NCBI GenBank assembly: GCA_019096195.1
Contig: JAGTXK010000055.1
Coordinates: 620,001-684,000, forward strand
Source of the DNA: Boletus sp. NGJ
Taxonomy: Eukaryota; Basidiomycota; Agaricomycetes; Boletales; Boletaceae
Reading direction: 5' to 3'
Length of the DNA stretch: 64,000 nt
Positions 13,197 through 22,898 of the stretch are shown here, piece after piece. The notes beneath the pieces are model-generated. The model did no database searches. It worked only from the letters and a program-made list of their open reading frames with translations, and was not told where the DNA came from. Each line of letters opens with the position of its first letter. Position 1 is the stretch's first letter. Both the position numbers and the translations under genes were made by a program.

Positions 13197-14114
13197 ATGC
13201 AGCGACTGCTGGCATTTGTTTTGCATGCAACCGCAGCAGGTGTCATGGCGTGGGGGTGGTTCAGGCTGAGTGAGCAGGGTGGAATCGTCGATGATTGGAT
13301 GAGGAGCCTAAAGGGTGGTTATTACCTGTTTCTAACCAACCAAGGGTAAGATCATTCCTCGGGCAACATACAGAGCTAACTGGGGTCTGTGATAGACTGG
13401 CCATTGCATGGTCATGCATGGTCGTCAGTCTCTTCTGTGACTTATTCCCGTCCGTAGCAAGTAAGCATCCCTGCAGCGAGACGAGTCCATGAACTGACAG
13501 AACAACACAGTCGTCCGTGATGTCAAAAGGGCACTCTTGATGATATCGTTACCGGTAAGAGAATCCTCACTCCGAGTCCGCAGACCCTCACAGACTAAAG
13601 CTGACTTGCACTCTTATCACCGCAGCTGGCATTCGTCATCTCGTCCATCTACTGGTCCCTCCTTTTGTTATTCCCGCACCTCATCCTGCATCCTGTAGAC
13701 GAACCACACTCCCTTGCCCGACACCACAGCGCAGCCCATGCGACTACCCATCACGACCGATCTGGCCTTGCATGCTTCGCCTTTATTCACCCTCTTGATC
13801 GACTTTTTCGTCTTTGAATCCAAGTTCTCAAAGACACACGTCCAAAGGGTCGCACCGGTAGCCGTCGTCGCCTTTGCCGCCTGGTATGCTTCATTCGTGG
13901 AATATTGCGCCTCCTTCAACGGATCGTGTGCGTGTCCCCTCCTTCTCACACCTCGACACCCGTGGGAGTCTGACTTTTTGTTCCGTTGGCATGTCTGATT
14001 CTAGTTCCATACCCGTTCTTGCACAGCCCTTTTGCGGTCCGTGTCTTGATCTATACCACCACAGCCGGAATCGCCCTGGGTTGCTTCAGGACGCTCAACG
14101 CATTGCATGCTTGA
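13197..14114 (+). CDS. FAR-17a/AIG1-like multi-pass membrane protein
   Basis: Member of the AIG1/FAR-17a family, multi-pass membrane proteins whose animal members hydrolyse fatty-acid esters of hydroxy fatty acids through conserved Thr and His residues. Exons splice to give MQRLLAFVLHATAAGVMAW, then YYLFLTNQGLAIAW (the family FLTNxG motif with its threonine), CDLFPS, VRDVKRALLMISLPLAFVIS, SIYWSLLLLFPHLI, TTDLALHASPLFTLLIDFFV (conserved histidine, LLxDFF) and FPYPFLHSPFAVRVLIYTT. Five or six hydrophobic segments are visible. The join between LILHP and PMRLPITTD needs a 40 nt intron at 13695-13734 (GTAGAC...GCGCAG, phase 0); without it the frame meets a stop. Catalytic function is inferred from the family only. 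Confidence 0.85.
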
Positions 14115-14251
14115 TGGCCAGCACGTCGTTCCTTCTTATACAAGAACCTTTAGGCTGTACAGTAGACAGTTAGTTTATCTACGCCCCGCGCACGTCCGAG
14201 GACTCTAATTATTTTACCCCCTGCCGGAATCTGGTTGCATCACGCCTCGCC

Positions 14252-16247
14252 TCAAGGCTTCTGTCTCTCAGCCAAGCGTTTCCGACGTGTCAGCGCGAGT
14301 TGCATGACCATCAACAACAAAGACCCAGTGAGGCAAATGAGCTACCAAATCGTGTCAGTACATTGCTAGCCGGATGTATCGACGAGATCGTACCCCACTG
14401 AAGAGCGAGGGTTGCCACCACTTGTAGCGTGACGTGAGCAGTGCACCCGAGACGGGACCACCTTTGAGCAGGCTCTCAATTGATCGTGTGCGGTAATTCC
14501 GGGCGAGGACGCACCAATAAGACTACCGATGCCTACGACCGCTATCCCGATTCCCATGCGAGCACTGGAGCTGTATGAGTATTCGGGCTTAAAGGACCGG
14601 ACGTATGGAACCAACGAACCCAAGTTCGGAGAGATCAGTAGTAAGGAGGGTCATGAGAGGTGACAACAATGCGATATCTGTCAGTGAAATTCAGTTCGGT
14701 CGGTCCCACCCAACGAAATAGGGAAAACAGGGTACTGACAAACACCAGCAAAATAGCCATAAACCGTTCCGAGCATGACGACTGTCGGGGCACTACTCAG
14801 ACCAATCATACCGAGAATGAGAATCCCACACCCGGCGGTGGATATGATCATGAACCTGGGCACGCCAACGCGGGGTGCGATGAATCCGGTAGACAACCGA
14901 CCTATCAAGCCTCCCCCGTTCAAAAGTACCAGCTGAACGGGTAAGAGATCTGTCAGATATCAAATGACCGAGGTGGCATTAACAAATCACATACAGAGTA
15001 AAACGAGAACGTCTCTGAATTTCCGTGCCGGACGGAATCCAACTGCAAGTAAAACAGCGGGAAGAAAAATCCTATCTGAAAGCATAGCAATCTACATGAT
15101 CGGTAGTATCACTAGCCATAGTGTGTGGACAAACACCTACCCAACGCTCATGATGCAAAAAGGAACGTCGTGGATGATACCCCTTCCGACAGACAAGTAA
15201 TTGGCACGATGTCTAGGTGGTTCCAGCCGCGTGCGCATAAGAAGACAGGCGACAAGAAGGAGGACGCTGACAAAGGCAGCGCTTATTCGCACACCGTTAC
15301 CAAACCCTACGCTCCGGTTGAACAAGTTGTTCAACATGATCGGATGTATGATCGATCCAAATGAGGATCCAGAGGCGACGAGGCTCATGGCAAGCGTACG
15401 ATGCTGGCGGAAATAGTGAGATACCACTGCCATGGTCGGGATGTACATAATCCCCTGAGCAATCCCGAGGCCGATCCCTTGGGCAAGAAAGATCTGTCAT
15501 TTCGAGTCGGTGGGATATGTCAAACAATATCTTGTTAGCAGGATGACAGACCTGATAATATCGACCTGGTTGAGTGAGCGAGAGCATGAACAAAGTGAAT
15601 GACTGCAGTAACGATCCTCCGATCAACAGATGGTAGCTTGGTACGATTAGTATCGAGTGCCTGACAACGCCTGAGGCCTGAGGTGCTAGAGACGTACAAA
15701 TAACCCCGATCATAGAGTGCACCAGAAATAGGACCGAAACCGGTCGCCAGAAACGCATTGACGCTTCCAACCCAACTATCCAGCAGGTTTAGGTCCACGC
15801 ACACAACGCTCTTGACGAGACTCACGATATCGCAGACGCCGATTCGTTCGTTAGATAACGTAGGGTGTAGAAGTCTGCAACTGTTAACACAAGACCACAA
15901 AAGAATTCATAGAAGGGTCCGTACTTTGATAAACGCCAAACGACGAGGTATACCTTTTATTTCCTGTGAGTACGCACACCGCTTTCAAAAATAAACGGTC
16001 GCGCCTACCCAAAACCGCAGAACTGGACTAACGCCCTGTTATGGCAACAAATCGATTTGATCGCTCAAAGGATTCGAGGAAAACCTGTTAGTGACACTCA
16101 CGCGCCAATGACCGTACACCATGCCGCAGTACCACCTTCGGGAAACCGGACGAGGTCGCCGTCTGCCTTGTCAACGTGCTTCGTATCTGAAACATCGTGC
16201 GGTCGGACCTCTCTTGCAGTCTGGTTCGGATGTACGCTGGATGACAT
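14252..16247 (-). CDS. MFS transporter, monocarboxylate permease-like
   Basis: Twelve-helix major facilitator of the monocarboxylate (MCT/Mch) type, probably in the plasma membrane. The N-terminal tail ends in FPEGGTAAWCTVIGA, the family's conserved [D/E]GG-x-x-AW entry to helix 1. Small exons then give FGYTSSFGVYQ, YLTNESASAISWVGSVNAF and GFGPISGALYDRG. GIGLGIAQGIMYIPTMAVVS, HYFRQHRTLAMSLVASGSS and GGLIGRLSTGFIAPRVGVPR mark the second half. The last exons read GGPVSGALLTSRYKWWQPSL and end TRRKRLAERQKP. At least eight introns are needed, several tiny. One acceptor (before GTATACC, about 15949) reads ATAAAAG, which is weak. The ATG near 16245-16247 opens MSSSVHPNQ. Substrate cannot be told from sequence. 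Confidence 0.85.
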
Positions 16248-18863
16248 CCTGCGTGCTGAGACGAGACGGGGGTAGCGGTCTTGAAGCGTCACTTGCGCAC
16301 TGCGGAGATAAGGGTAAAGACCCTGTACAGTAGGCGACTCACGTGGGTGGAAAGGACCTAGACTGTAAGTAGGTTTCAGCGTTTAGATGGTTGGCCATGC
16401 AATTGGTTGATTGGCCTACCGGGAAAAAGATTAGTCGTTGATCCGTCATTCGTCGCTTTCCCCATTCGTCCGATAGCGGCGGGTCTAGTCATCTAGTTGG
16501 CTAACAGTGATGACCGCTAACCGGTCCGTCCAAGCTACTATCAGCTAGTGTGTGCCGTGTCAAGCTCGTGGAGTGGGTGTATTGCTATGTATACTTACTG
16601 CCAGGATGCTTGCAGTCGTGTACGGACTGCCAGCGACGTTGTCTGAGGGCTTGAAGAGTCCGGGAGTGACAGCCTGAAGCTCTTACTACCCAGAAAGGCC
16701 ACGTTTCGGCAAGCATCATTCTGCATTATCCTTGAGGTCCCTAGGCAAATTCAATTGTCATTCATATCGATCGCTCACAGGACCAGATAACCAAGCGAGG
16801 CAGGTCACCCAAGATTTAGATGATTCAGAGTACATCATGACTGTCTTTGGGAAGTTGTGGATGAAAATCAAGCAGGATCACAAAGGACCGATTCTCGGAT
16901 GTGAACAAAAAAGTCCGGCGCTGGTGAGAGTTGAAAGCACAGATTTACAGCCCGATGTTGGTGACCATGGTTATTACTTGTACAAGTTAGCTCGTCCTTA
17001 CTGTAAACCGTTTGTTTTGGCTGCGTACCGATACTATACGTCCTTACACCTTCTTAACACAACGGGCTTCTGAATCATCCGGTCACTTTCTAGGTTTCCT
17101 GCCCGTTGAACGAGTGTTTCGTTCCGTCTGCGTCGTATGACGTGTATTTATGTACTGGTGGTATTCACGTCCTTGAAATGCCATCTGTTTCGGTCTTGCC
17201 CGCGGTCGTGCGAGGCTGTCAAGTGCTCTCGAGAACCATCCTTCCATCCTTGCGCGATGTACTTTGGTGTGTTGTGAATAGGTGGCCTCTCGTGTATCGA
17301 GCTGACTGATGCTGATCTGGAGGCCATGCTTGAGCGCGTCTCTCTCTATTCCACTGAATCTGTCGTCAAGACTCAAGATTTGTGATGTCCTCATTCCCGA
17401 TCGTCGCGTTGGTGACATGGCGCCCTCTACAGATCGCATTGTGTTCGTCGATGCGTTGCGTGGTGTGCGACGCGCGTTCAAACAAGAGGGCGCCTCCAAC
17501 GGTGACGATGTGTTGTCGCTCAATTTCGAGCGTCGCAAGAGAGCTGGTTATGTACGGATTGCTTCATGGGCTCATGCTCGATGAGGATTGTGGGCAGATT
17601 AGGATGCTATTGTGTTTCGCGAGTCGACCGGTTTGTGTCGCGCTCGTTTGTCGTTTCTTGCCTGTTGGTGCATGCAAGGATCAACGTTGGACGTTGAAGG
17701 TCAAACGGGGCGGCGGACGAAGCGGCTAAGCAGGCAGCTACGGGCAATAGCAGCGAAAGGGACCAAACGACCGTAAAAGAGTCCTCCCCAGAAGCAAAGC
17801 GGCGGCGAAACAACGTATAAACAAATCCTTAAAAGTACACAGATAACAGACCTTACACCACCCAAACCATAGTAGCCCAAAAACCACGAGGTCAACTGCA
17901 CACCCGCCCACCAGCTTTAGCACACAACACATCCGGCGCTCAACCATCATGCGGTCACACACCCCTAGCCCCATGCAGGCTTCGCTCCAATTTTGGAGCT
18001 GCTCTCATACGAAAACCCCACACAATAGACATTGATGAGTAGGACTACAATGCATGTAATGTCCGACATAGGGCCACCGCCCTGCTGGGCAATAAACAAG
18101 GAAAAAAAAAAAAGGCAGCCTTTGGCCTCAAGTACTTTCAGCACAACAGAAGACAGACATCGACATCTTGCGACGTTTCATGGCAGTAACGGGTTCTGAG
18201 GTCAAGTTACGTGAGTTCGTGTGTGCAAGTTGCAATGGCGTGCGGGATTGTGGTGAACGACATATTGACCGGCATTTGCGATCGTCGTTCGCGCGATGGT
18301 TGTGTTGTCGATGTAACTTGGCTTGATCATGCATGTCATCCGCCTGTGATCGACTCACTGTGCGAGGAGCTTCGAGGTTGTGGCGACGTGGCCCTTCGTA
18401 GATTATTTGTTAGCCGTCGTCCAATCACAACTCACAAAAGACCCGTCATAGAGCCGTCAAGCGATACCGCTACAATGTCTTTGTAGATGGGGCATATCGC
18501 TCTCGTTACATTTTTTTTTGTTCTGCGATGAACGATAGGAATGTAGCCACTTGGGGGATGACAAGTTTCATGTGATGCATCAAGAATGACGAGCAGAGCT
18601 TTGGTGATGCCAACGATTCCTCTCTGGCAAAGGTCCGAACTTATCAAAAGGGTATTCACATTCATTATCATGAACTTTTTCGTGGAAAACGTGGATAATG
18701 CACACCCACAGGTAGAAGACGGTGTTGAGCTGGGTAGATAGACATGTCTCTACATTTTCCCTCCTACCGACTTTGGAGGGAATCATTACATCTTGATAGT
18801 TTGTACGATGGAGGGTCGAAAGAAATACTTATTTGTAGATTCTGCTTGTGATGTAACATCTGA
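16248..18863. other. 2.6 kb stretch without a recognisable gene
   Basis: Holds the 5' region of the MFS gene and the 3' region of the EF-hand gene. In between are short open frames on both strands (for example 17083-17538 minus and 17309-17584 plus, overlapping each other; 18211-18486 plus) with no family resemblance, plus an A12 run at about 18103-18114. I saw no rRNA, tRNA or transposase signature. The base composition and scattered frames could reflect decayed sequence or an unrecognised noncoding transcript; nothing visible decides it. Confidence 0.4.
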
Positions 18864-19620
18864 TCAGTGAGCAGTCGACAACCAAAGCAAGGCTCGATAC
18901 GCACATGGTTCTGATATGGGCTTGGGCTGGTCAAGATCATCCTCCCGACGCGTGGAGACGAGAGTGAGCGTGCGATCGAACCCGTGATTGGACTATCAGA
19001 GCGTCACTCGCTCGAATCATAACCCCGAAAAGAAGAACAAGCACGCACGAGATCTCTCCACGTCTCTTCTTCGTCATTTTCGGTTTGCAACTGATATATC
19101 TGCATGAACCCCTTGAGGCTGGAGAAAAAGTACGACAAATTGCGTCTGTACAGGCACGAGTGCAAAAGGAGGACGTAGACGTACGTCAGACCACCATCAT
19201 CGGTCACATCGAGAAACTCGACGAGTTCGTCCTTGGTCTCTTGGGAGAACGGCGCACCATTCGTGTCGCGCGCCCACGCGTCCATGCCTTCCTGGGTGAG
19301 ATATGCATCTTCTGGGGGTGCAAGCAGCGAGAGACCATGTGTCTTGCGCGACACCGCGGGTGGGGCAGGCGTGCAATATTTCGTGAAAATGTGTTTCAGA
19401 CATGCTTCCAACTGGAACGGTACGAGTGCATCAAGCGCAACATCACAAACGACACCGAACCATCGCCCACCTTTTGTGATATCGCGCCATCGTCGTCGAG
19501 GAGCTGGGCATCCAGCTGGGTGTTCCGTCTGCCTTGTCGGGACGATGGCTCGGGCGTCGCTGGGCGGGGAGACTGTACGCGTGATTCGATGTTGGAGCTC
19601 GTGTTGCTCGTGGGGGGCAT
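18864..19620 (-). CDS. EF-hand-like protein with Miro-type EF-associated motif
   Basis: Start ATG at 19618-19620 opens a Ser/Thr/Pro-rich N-terminus (MPPTSNTSSNIESRVQSPRP). Introns then join GAISQK to LEACLKHIFTKYCTP (phase 0), DDGGLT to LKGFMQIYQ, and WRDL to SNHGFDRTLTLVS. The core resembles a degenerate EF-hand: FLDVTDDGGLTLKGF has acidic loop positions but lacks the usual glutamate at position 12. GLTLKGF followed by ETWRDL and HGFDRTL recalls the EF-hand-associated motif of Miro GTPases (GLT-x-x-GF...TTW...GY). There is no GTPase domain. The 3' end is uncertain: reading straight on gives a stop at 18864-18866, while one more small intron would extend it by about 70 bp. Role unknown. It diverges from PRP28. 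Confidence 0.7.
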
Positions 19621-19756
19621 GGTCAGCGCGGATCACCCGTGATCAAGCAGAGTCTCCCTCGCGCGCGTCGTGTCAGACGATGAGCAAGGGTCTGGCGGTC
19701 ACGTGTCCGCACTTGCATGGTGCTTCCTAATCGGGTAGTCTCCCAGTGCTCTCATC
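19621..19756. promoter_or_regulatory. Divergent promoter, EF-hand gene and PRP28
   Basis: Only 136 bp lie between the two start codons, so both promoters share it. No specific motif was recognised. Confidence 0.45.
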
Positions 19757-22700
19757 ATGGCTGCCAACACAAGGGCGGAACCTCTCTCCATCGAGACGTT
19801 GTTGCAGAAACAAAAGGCGGAGAAAGATGCTGCCGCAAAGGTGTGTTCATGTGAATGCTTTGCCTGGGTTTTATTCATGAGGTTGCGTCTGCAGCCTAAA
19901 TTTCTCTCCAAAGAGGAACGTGCCAAGATTGCGATTGCCAAACGAGCTGCTGAGCTCAGGGAGCAGCGGGAGCGCGAAGAGAAGGTGAGACATGATCGAG
20001 ATGCGCTTGAACGCGAGGCAGAGACGGTGCGTCAACGGGAAAGAGAACATGAACGTATGGCACGATATGGCGGCACGATTCGTCGTAAGCTTTTCTCCGT
20101 CCATGGCCCTATCGCCGAATGTTGATTGTCTGGTACAGAAGACGATAAGGAGAGATATGGTCATCCGGAAAAGGACAGTCGTCATGGAAGACGGGATGGG
20201 AGAGGTAGGGGCAATCAGCAGGACGACCGTCGTGCTTCGCAGACTGCCCAACCGCCTCGGAGTGGGTTTGCAAACGTCCCGACTGGCCCACGCGCAGATC
20301 GCATAAAATCTTCCAGTGTCCCGTCATCGAGTGCACCCCCAACCCCTACGCCTGCTTCATCCACACCCTCCGGCAACGGCACGCTTCCCGAGTCTAGTAC
20401 GCCACATGTTCCCCCCATGACAGAAACCGACTTGTCAGCCCTGCGAGATCGATATCTCGGGGTAACAAACAAGAAACGTAAAATAAGGAAGATGAATGAT
20501 AGAAAGTTTGTATTTGACTGGGCAGAGGAAGAGGACACGTTTGCATCCGATTCGCCTATTGCTGTGGGCGCCAATAGGCAGGGTGCACAGGTGATGTTTG
20601 GTCGTGGGCGGGTAGGTGGGATAGATGATGGTGGGGCAACCTACAGTGGTACCAGCACCGAAGTGAATCTCGCAGATCCGATGGAAAGGAGGAAAGCGGC
20701 AAAGAGCGGTATTGACGAGCGGCACTGGTCGGAAAAACCACTTTTGGAGATGAAGGAGCGAGATTGGCGGATATTCAGGGAGGATTTCAGTATTGCAGCA
20801 CGGGGTGGGGATTTGTTTTGCAACATTCAGTCCATATGTTGACGTTCTTTGTTTGCAGGTGGTTCTATTCCGCACCCATTGCGTTCCTGGGCAGAGTCCA
20901 AGATTCCACAAGCTATACTCGACGTTATTGAAAAGATCGGTTACAAGGAACCCTCGCCGATTCAACGACAAGCTATCCCCATCGGCTTGCAGAACCGGGA
21001 CATCATTGGTATTGCCGAGACGGGTGCGTAGAGGTCCTTTATTTCACCGGACAAGATGCTGAACCCAGGATAGGTTCCGGGAAGACAGCAGCGTTCGTCA
21101 TCCCTATGCTTACTTTCATCTCGAATTTGCCACCTCTCACGGACGAAAACCGTCACCTCGGACCTTTTGCATTAATCATGGCTCCTACTCGTGAGCTCGC
21201 GCAACAAATCGAGGCAGAAGCTCGCAAGTTCGCAGGTCCGCTGGGATTTACGTGTGTTTCCATCGTCGGTGGGGTATGTCGTCCATTTCCGTGTCAGTTT
21301 CGCTATCTTACTTGGGCGACGATAGCGTGCGGTTGAAGAACAGCAGTTCAATCTTCGGGAGGGTGCAGAGATCATCATCGCTACGCCAGGTCGTCTGAAA
21401 GATGTCATCGAACGGCATGTGATCGTCCTTTCTCAATGCCGGTATATTGTCATGGACGAAGCGGACCGTATGGTACATCTGGGATTCGAGACAGACCTTC
21501 TCTTCATCCTTGACAAGCTCCCTGCTGAACTGATGGAAGGTGAGCCAGAGGGGTTTACGACGCGAGGAGATGCGATGGATGTGGATGGCGAGGAGAATGC
21601 CGCTATTATGGCCAAAGGGCGTAGCAGAGTGACGACGTTGTTTTCGGCGACGATGCCTCCTGCGGTGGAGCGCCTGGCAAGGAAATATCTAAAGCGACCT
21701 GCGACCATTACGATCGGTGAGGCTGGGCGAGCGGTTGATACGGTCGAGCAACGCGTCGAGTTTGTTATCGGCGATGAGAAGAAAAAGTAAGTGAAGCGAA
21801 TCGAGTGGTTGACCGTGTCATTCGACTTATCGGTGTAGGCAGCGTATGGTGGAGATTCTCAACGGCGGGATGTTTGCGTCTCCGATCATTGTGTTTGTCA
21901 ACCAAAAGAAGACGGCGGACATGGTGGCCAAGGATTTGTCACGGGCTGGGGTGGGTCTTTGTTGCGGGTGATTGTCGAGTGTGCACTGACAGGTGTGGTA
22001 GTGGTCTGCAGCCACACTGCACTCTGGCAAGACTCAAGAGCAGCGGGAGGCGTCGCTGCAATCTCTGCGGTCGGGAGATGCAGACATCCTGGTTGCTACT
22101 GACCTGGCTGGGACGTGGTATTGACGTACAAGATGTCAGTTTAGTCATCAACTATCAGATGGCGGGTACGATCGAGGCATACGTGCATCGGATTGGTAAG
22201 TATTAAAGGGTGAGTGGGGGATTGCTGATATGATGATTGCTGCGCAGGTCGTACTGGACGTGCTGGCAAACAGGGTACCGCGATTACATTTTTGTCCAAC
22301 GATGACGACGAAGTGCTGTGCGTTATTGCGCCTCTGTCATTGATTATTGGCTCGCTAATGCGCCCTCTGTTCGACAGGTATGACCTCAAACAAGGTACGA
22401 GCAGACTTTTATTCTTTTGGGACTCTGTCTTGTGGCGTTTCGCTTGGCCGGAGCATACTCTTCGACTTTACTTTCGCTTGGGTCTCCGTGGGAGAGCCCG
22501 TACGAATACCGGAGTCGGTTCCGGTGTTTCAGGGTCGCGGTCTTTTATCTATCAGTGGATTCGTGTGGCGTATTCATTTGGAAACCTTGTTTCATGGGTT
22601 TGGTTTTTGGGGGTGCTTGGCAGGACATGTTGGCGTCTGCCGTGATTCGGTGGAGTTGCTCCGGCCTTCCCACTGTTCCCCGCATTGTTTCCCCACACTG

Positions 22701-22844
22701 GGTTCTCGCGCTAATGCCGTTGCAACAGAGATATCGAAATCGCCTGCATCCAAGGTGCCGGCAGAACTGGCCAAACATGAGGCAGCACAGCACAAGGTGT
22801 CCAAGGAGATGAAGCGGAAGAGAGATGCGGAGGATGTCGGATGA
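19757..22844 (+). CDS. PRP28: DEAD-box pre-mRNA splicing helicase Prp28 (DDX23)
   Basis: ATP-dependent RNA helicase that displaces U1 from the 5' splice site so U6 can pair there. A charged N-terminal region ([19 protein letters not shown], then [11 protein letters not shown]) precedes [16 protein letters not shown] and [20 protein letters not shown], both typical of Prp28. The helicase core is complete: Q motif [14 protein letters not shown], motif I AETGSGKT (split by an intron), Ia [23 protein letters not shown], then [33 protein letters not shown] and motif [13 protein letters not shown]. The C-terminus reads [16 protein letters not shown] and ends [10 protein letters not shown]. The last intron is unusually long (334 nt). 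The stop lies 55 bp from the next gene's start. Confidence 0.95.
22395..22728 (+). other. Unusually long (334 nt) last intron of PRP28
   Basis: Donor GTACGA follows CAAACAAG and acceptor CAACAG precedes ATATCGAAATCG, joining YDLKQ to EISKSPA exactly as the family requires. Neighbouring introns are about 45-65 nt. No C/D box pair or clear H/ACA snoRNA structure was visible by eye. Confidence 0.8.
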
Positions 22845-22898
22845 ATTGTACCTTGTATTATTTTAGCCGAGTCATTGTCCACGTGCACTGATCCTGTG

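Noticed and set aside
12707-13246. 179-codon minus-strand open frame between the COA8-like and AIG1-like genes
   Set aside because: Overlaps both real genes and resembles nothing.
16570-16600. ATACTTACTG, similar to the 5' end of U1 snRNA
   Set aside because: Differs from the invariant U1 sequence and is not followed by U1-like stems.
16732-17073. 113-codon plus-strand frame upstream of the MFS gene
   Set aside because: Opens with a non-ATG codon and has no family resemblance.
18040-18120. TGATGA followed by an A12 run, considered as a C/D snoRNA or SINE tail
   Set aside because: No matching D box in a suitable position and no target-site duplication or promoter boxes seen.
18950-18985. 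A GGTTCGATC-type T-loop on the minus strand, suggesting a tRNA
   Set aside because: The flanking bases do not form a five-pair stem, and the stretch reads as coding sequence HGFDRTL of the EF-hand gene.
22417-22812. 131-codon open frame near the end of PRP28
   Set aside because: Most of it lies in the long last intron and the rest is out of frame with the conserved C-terminus.
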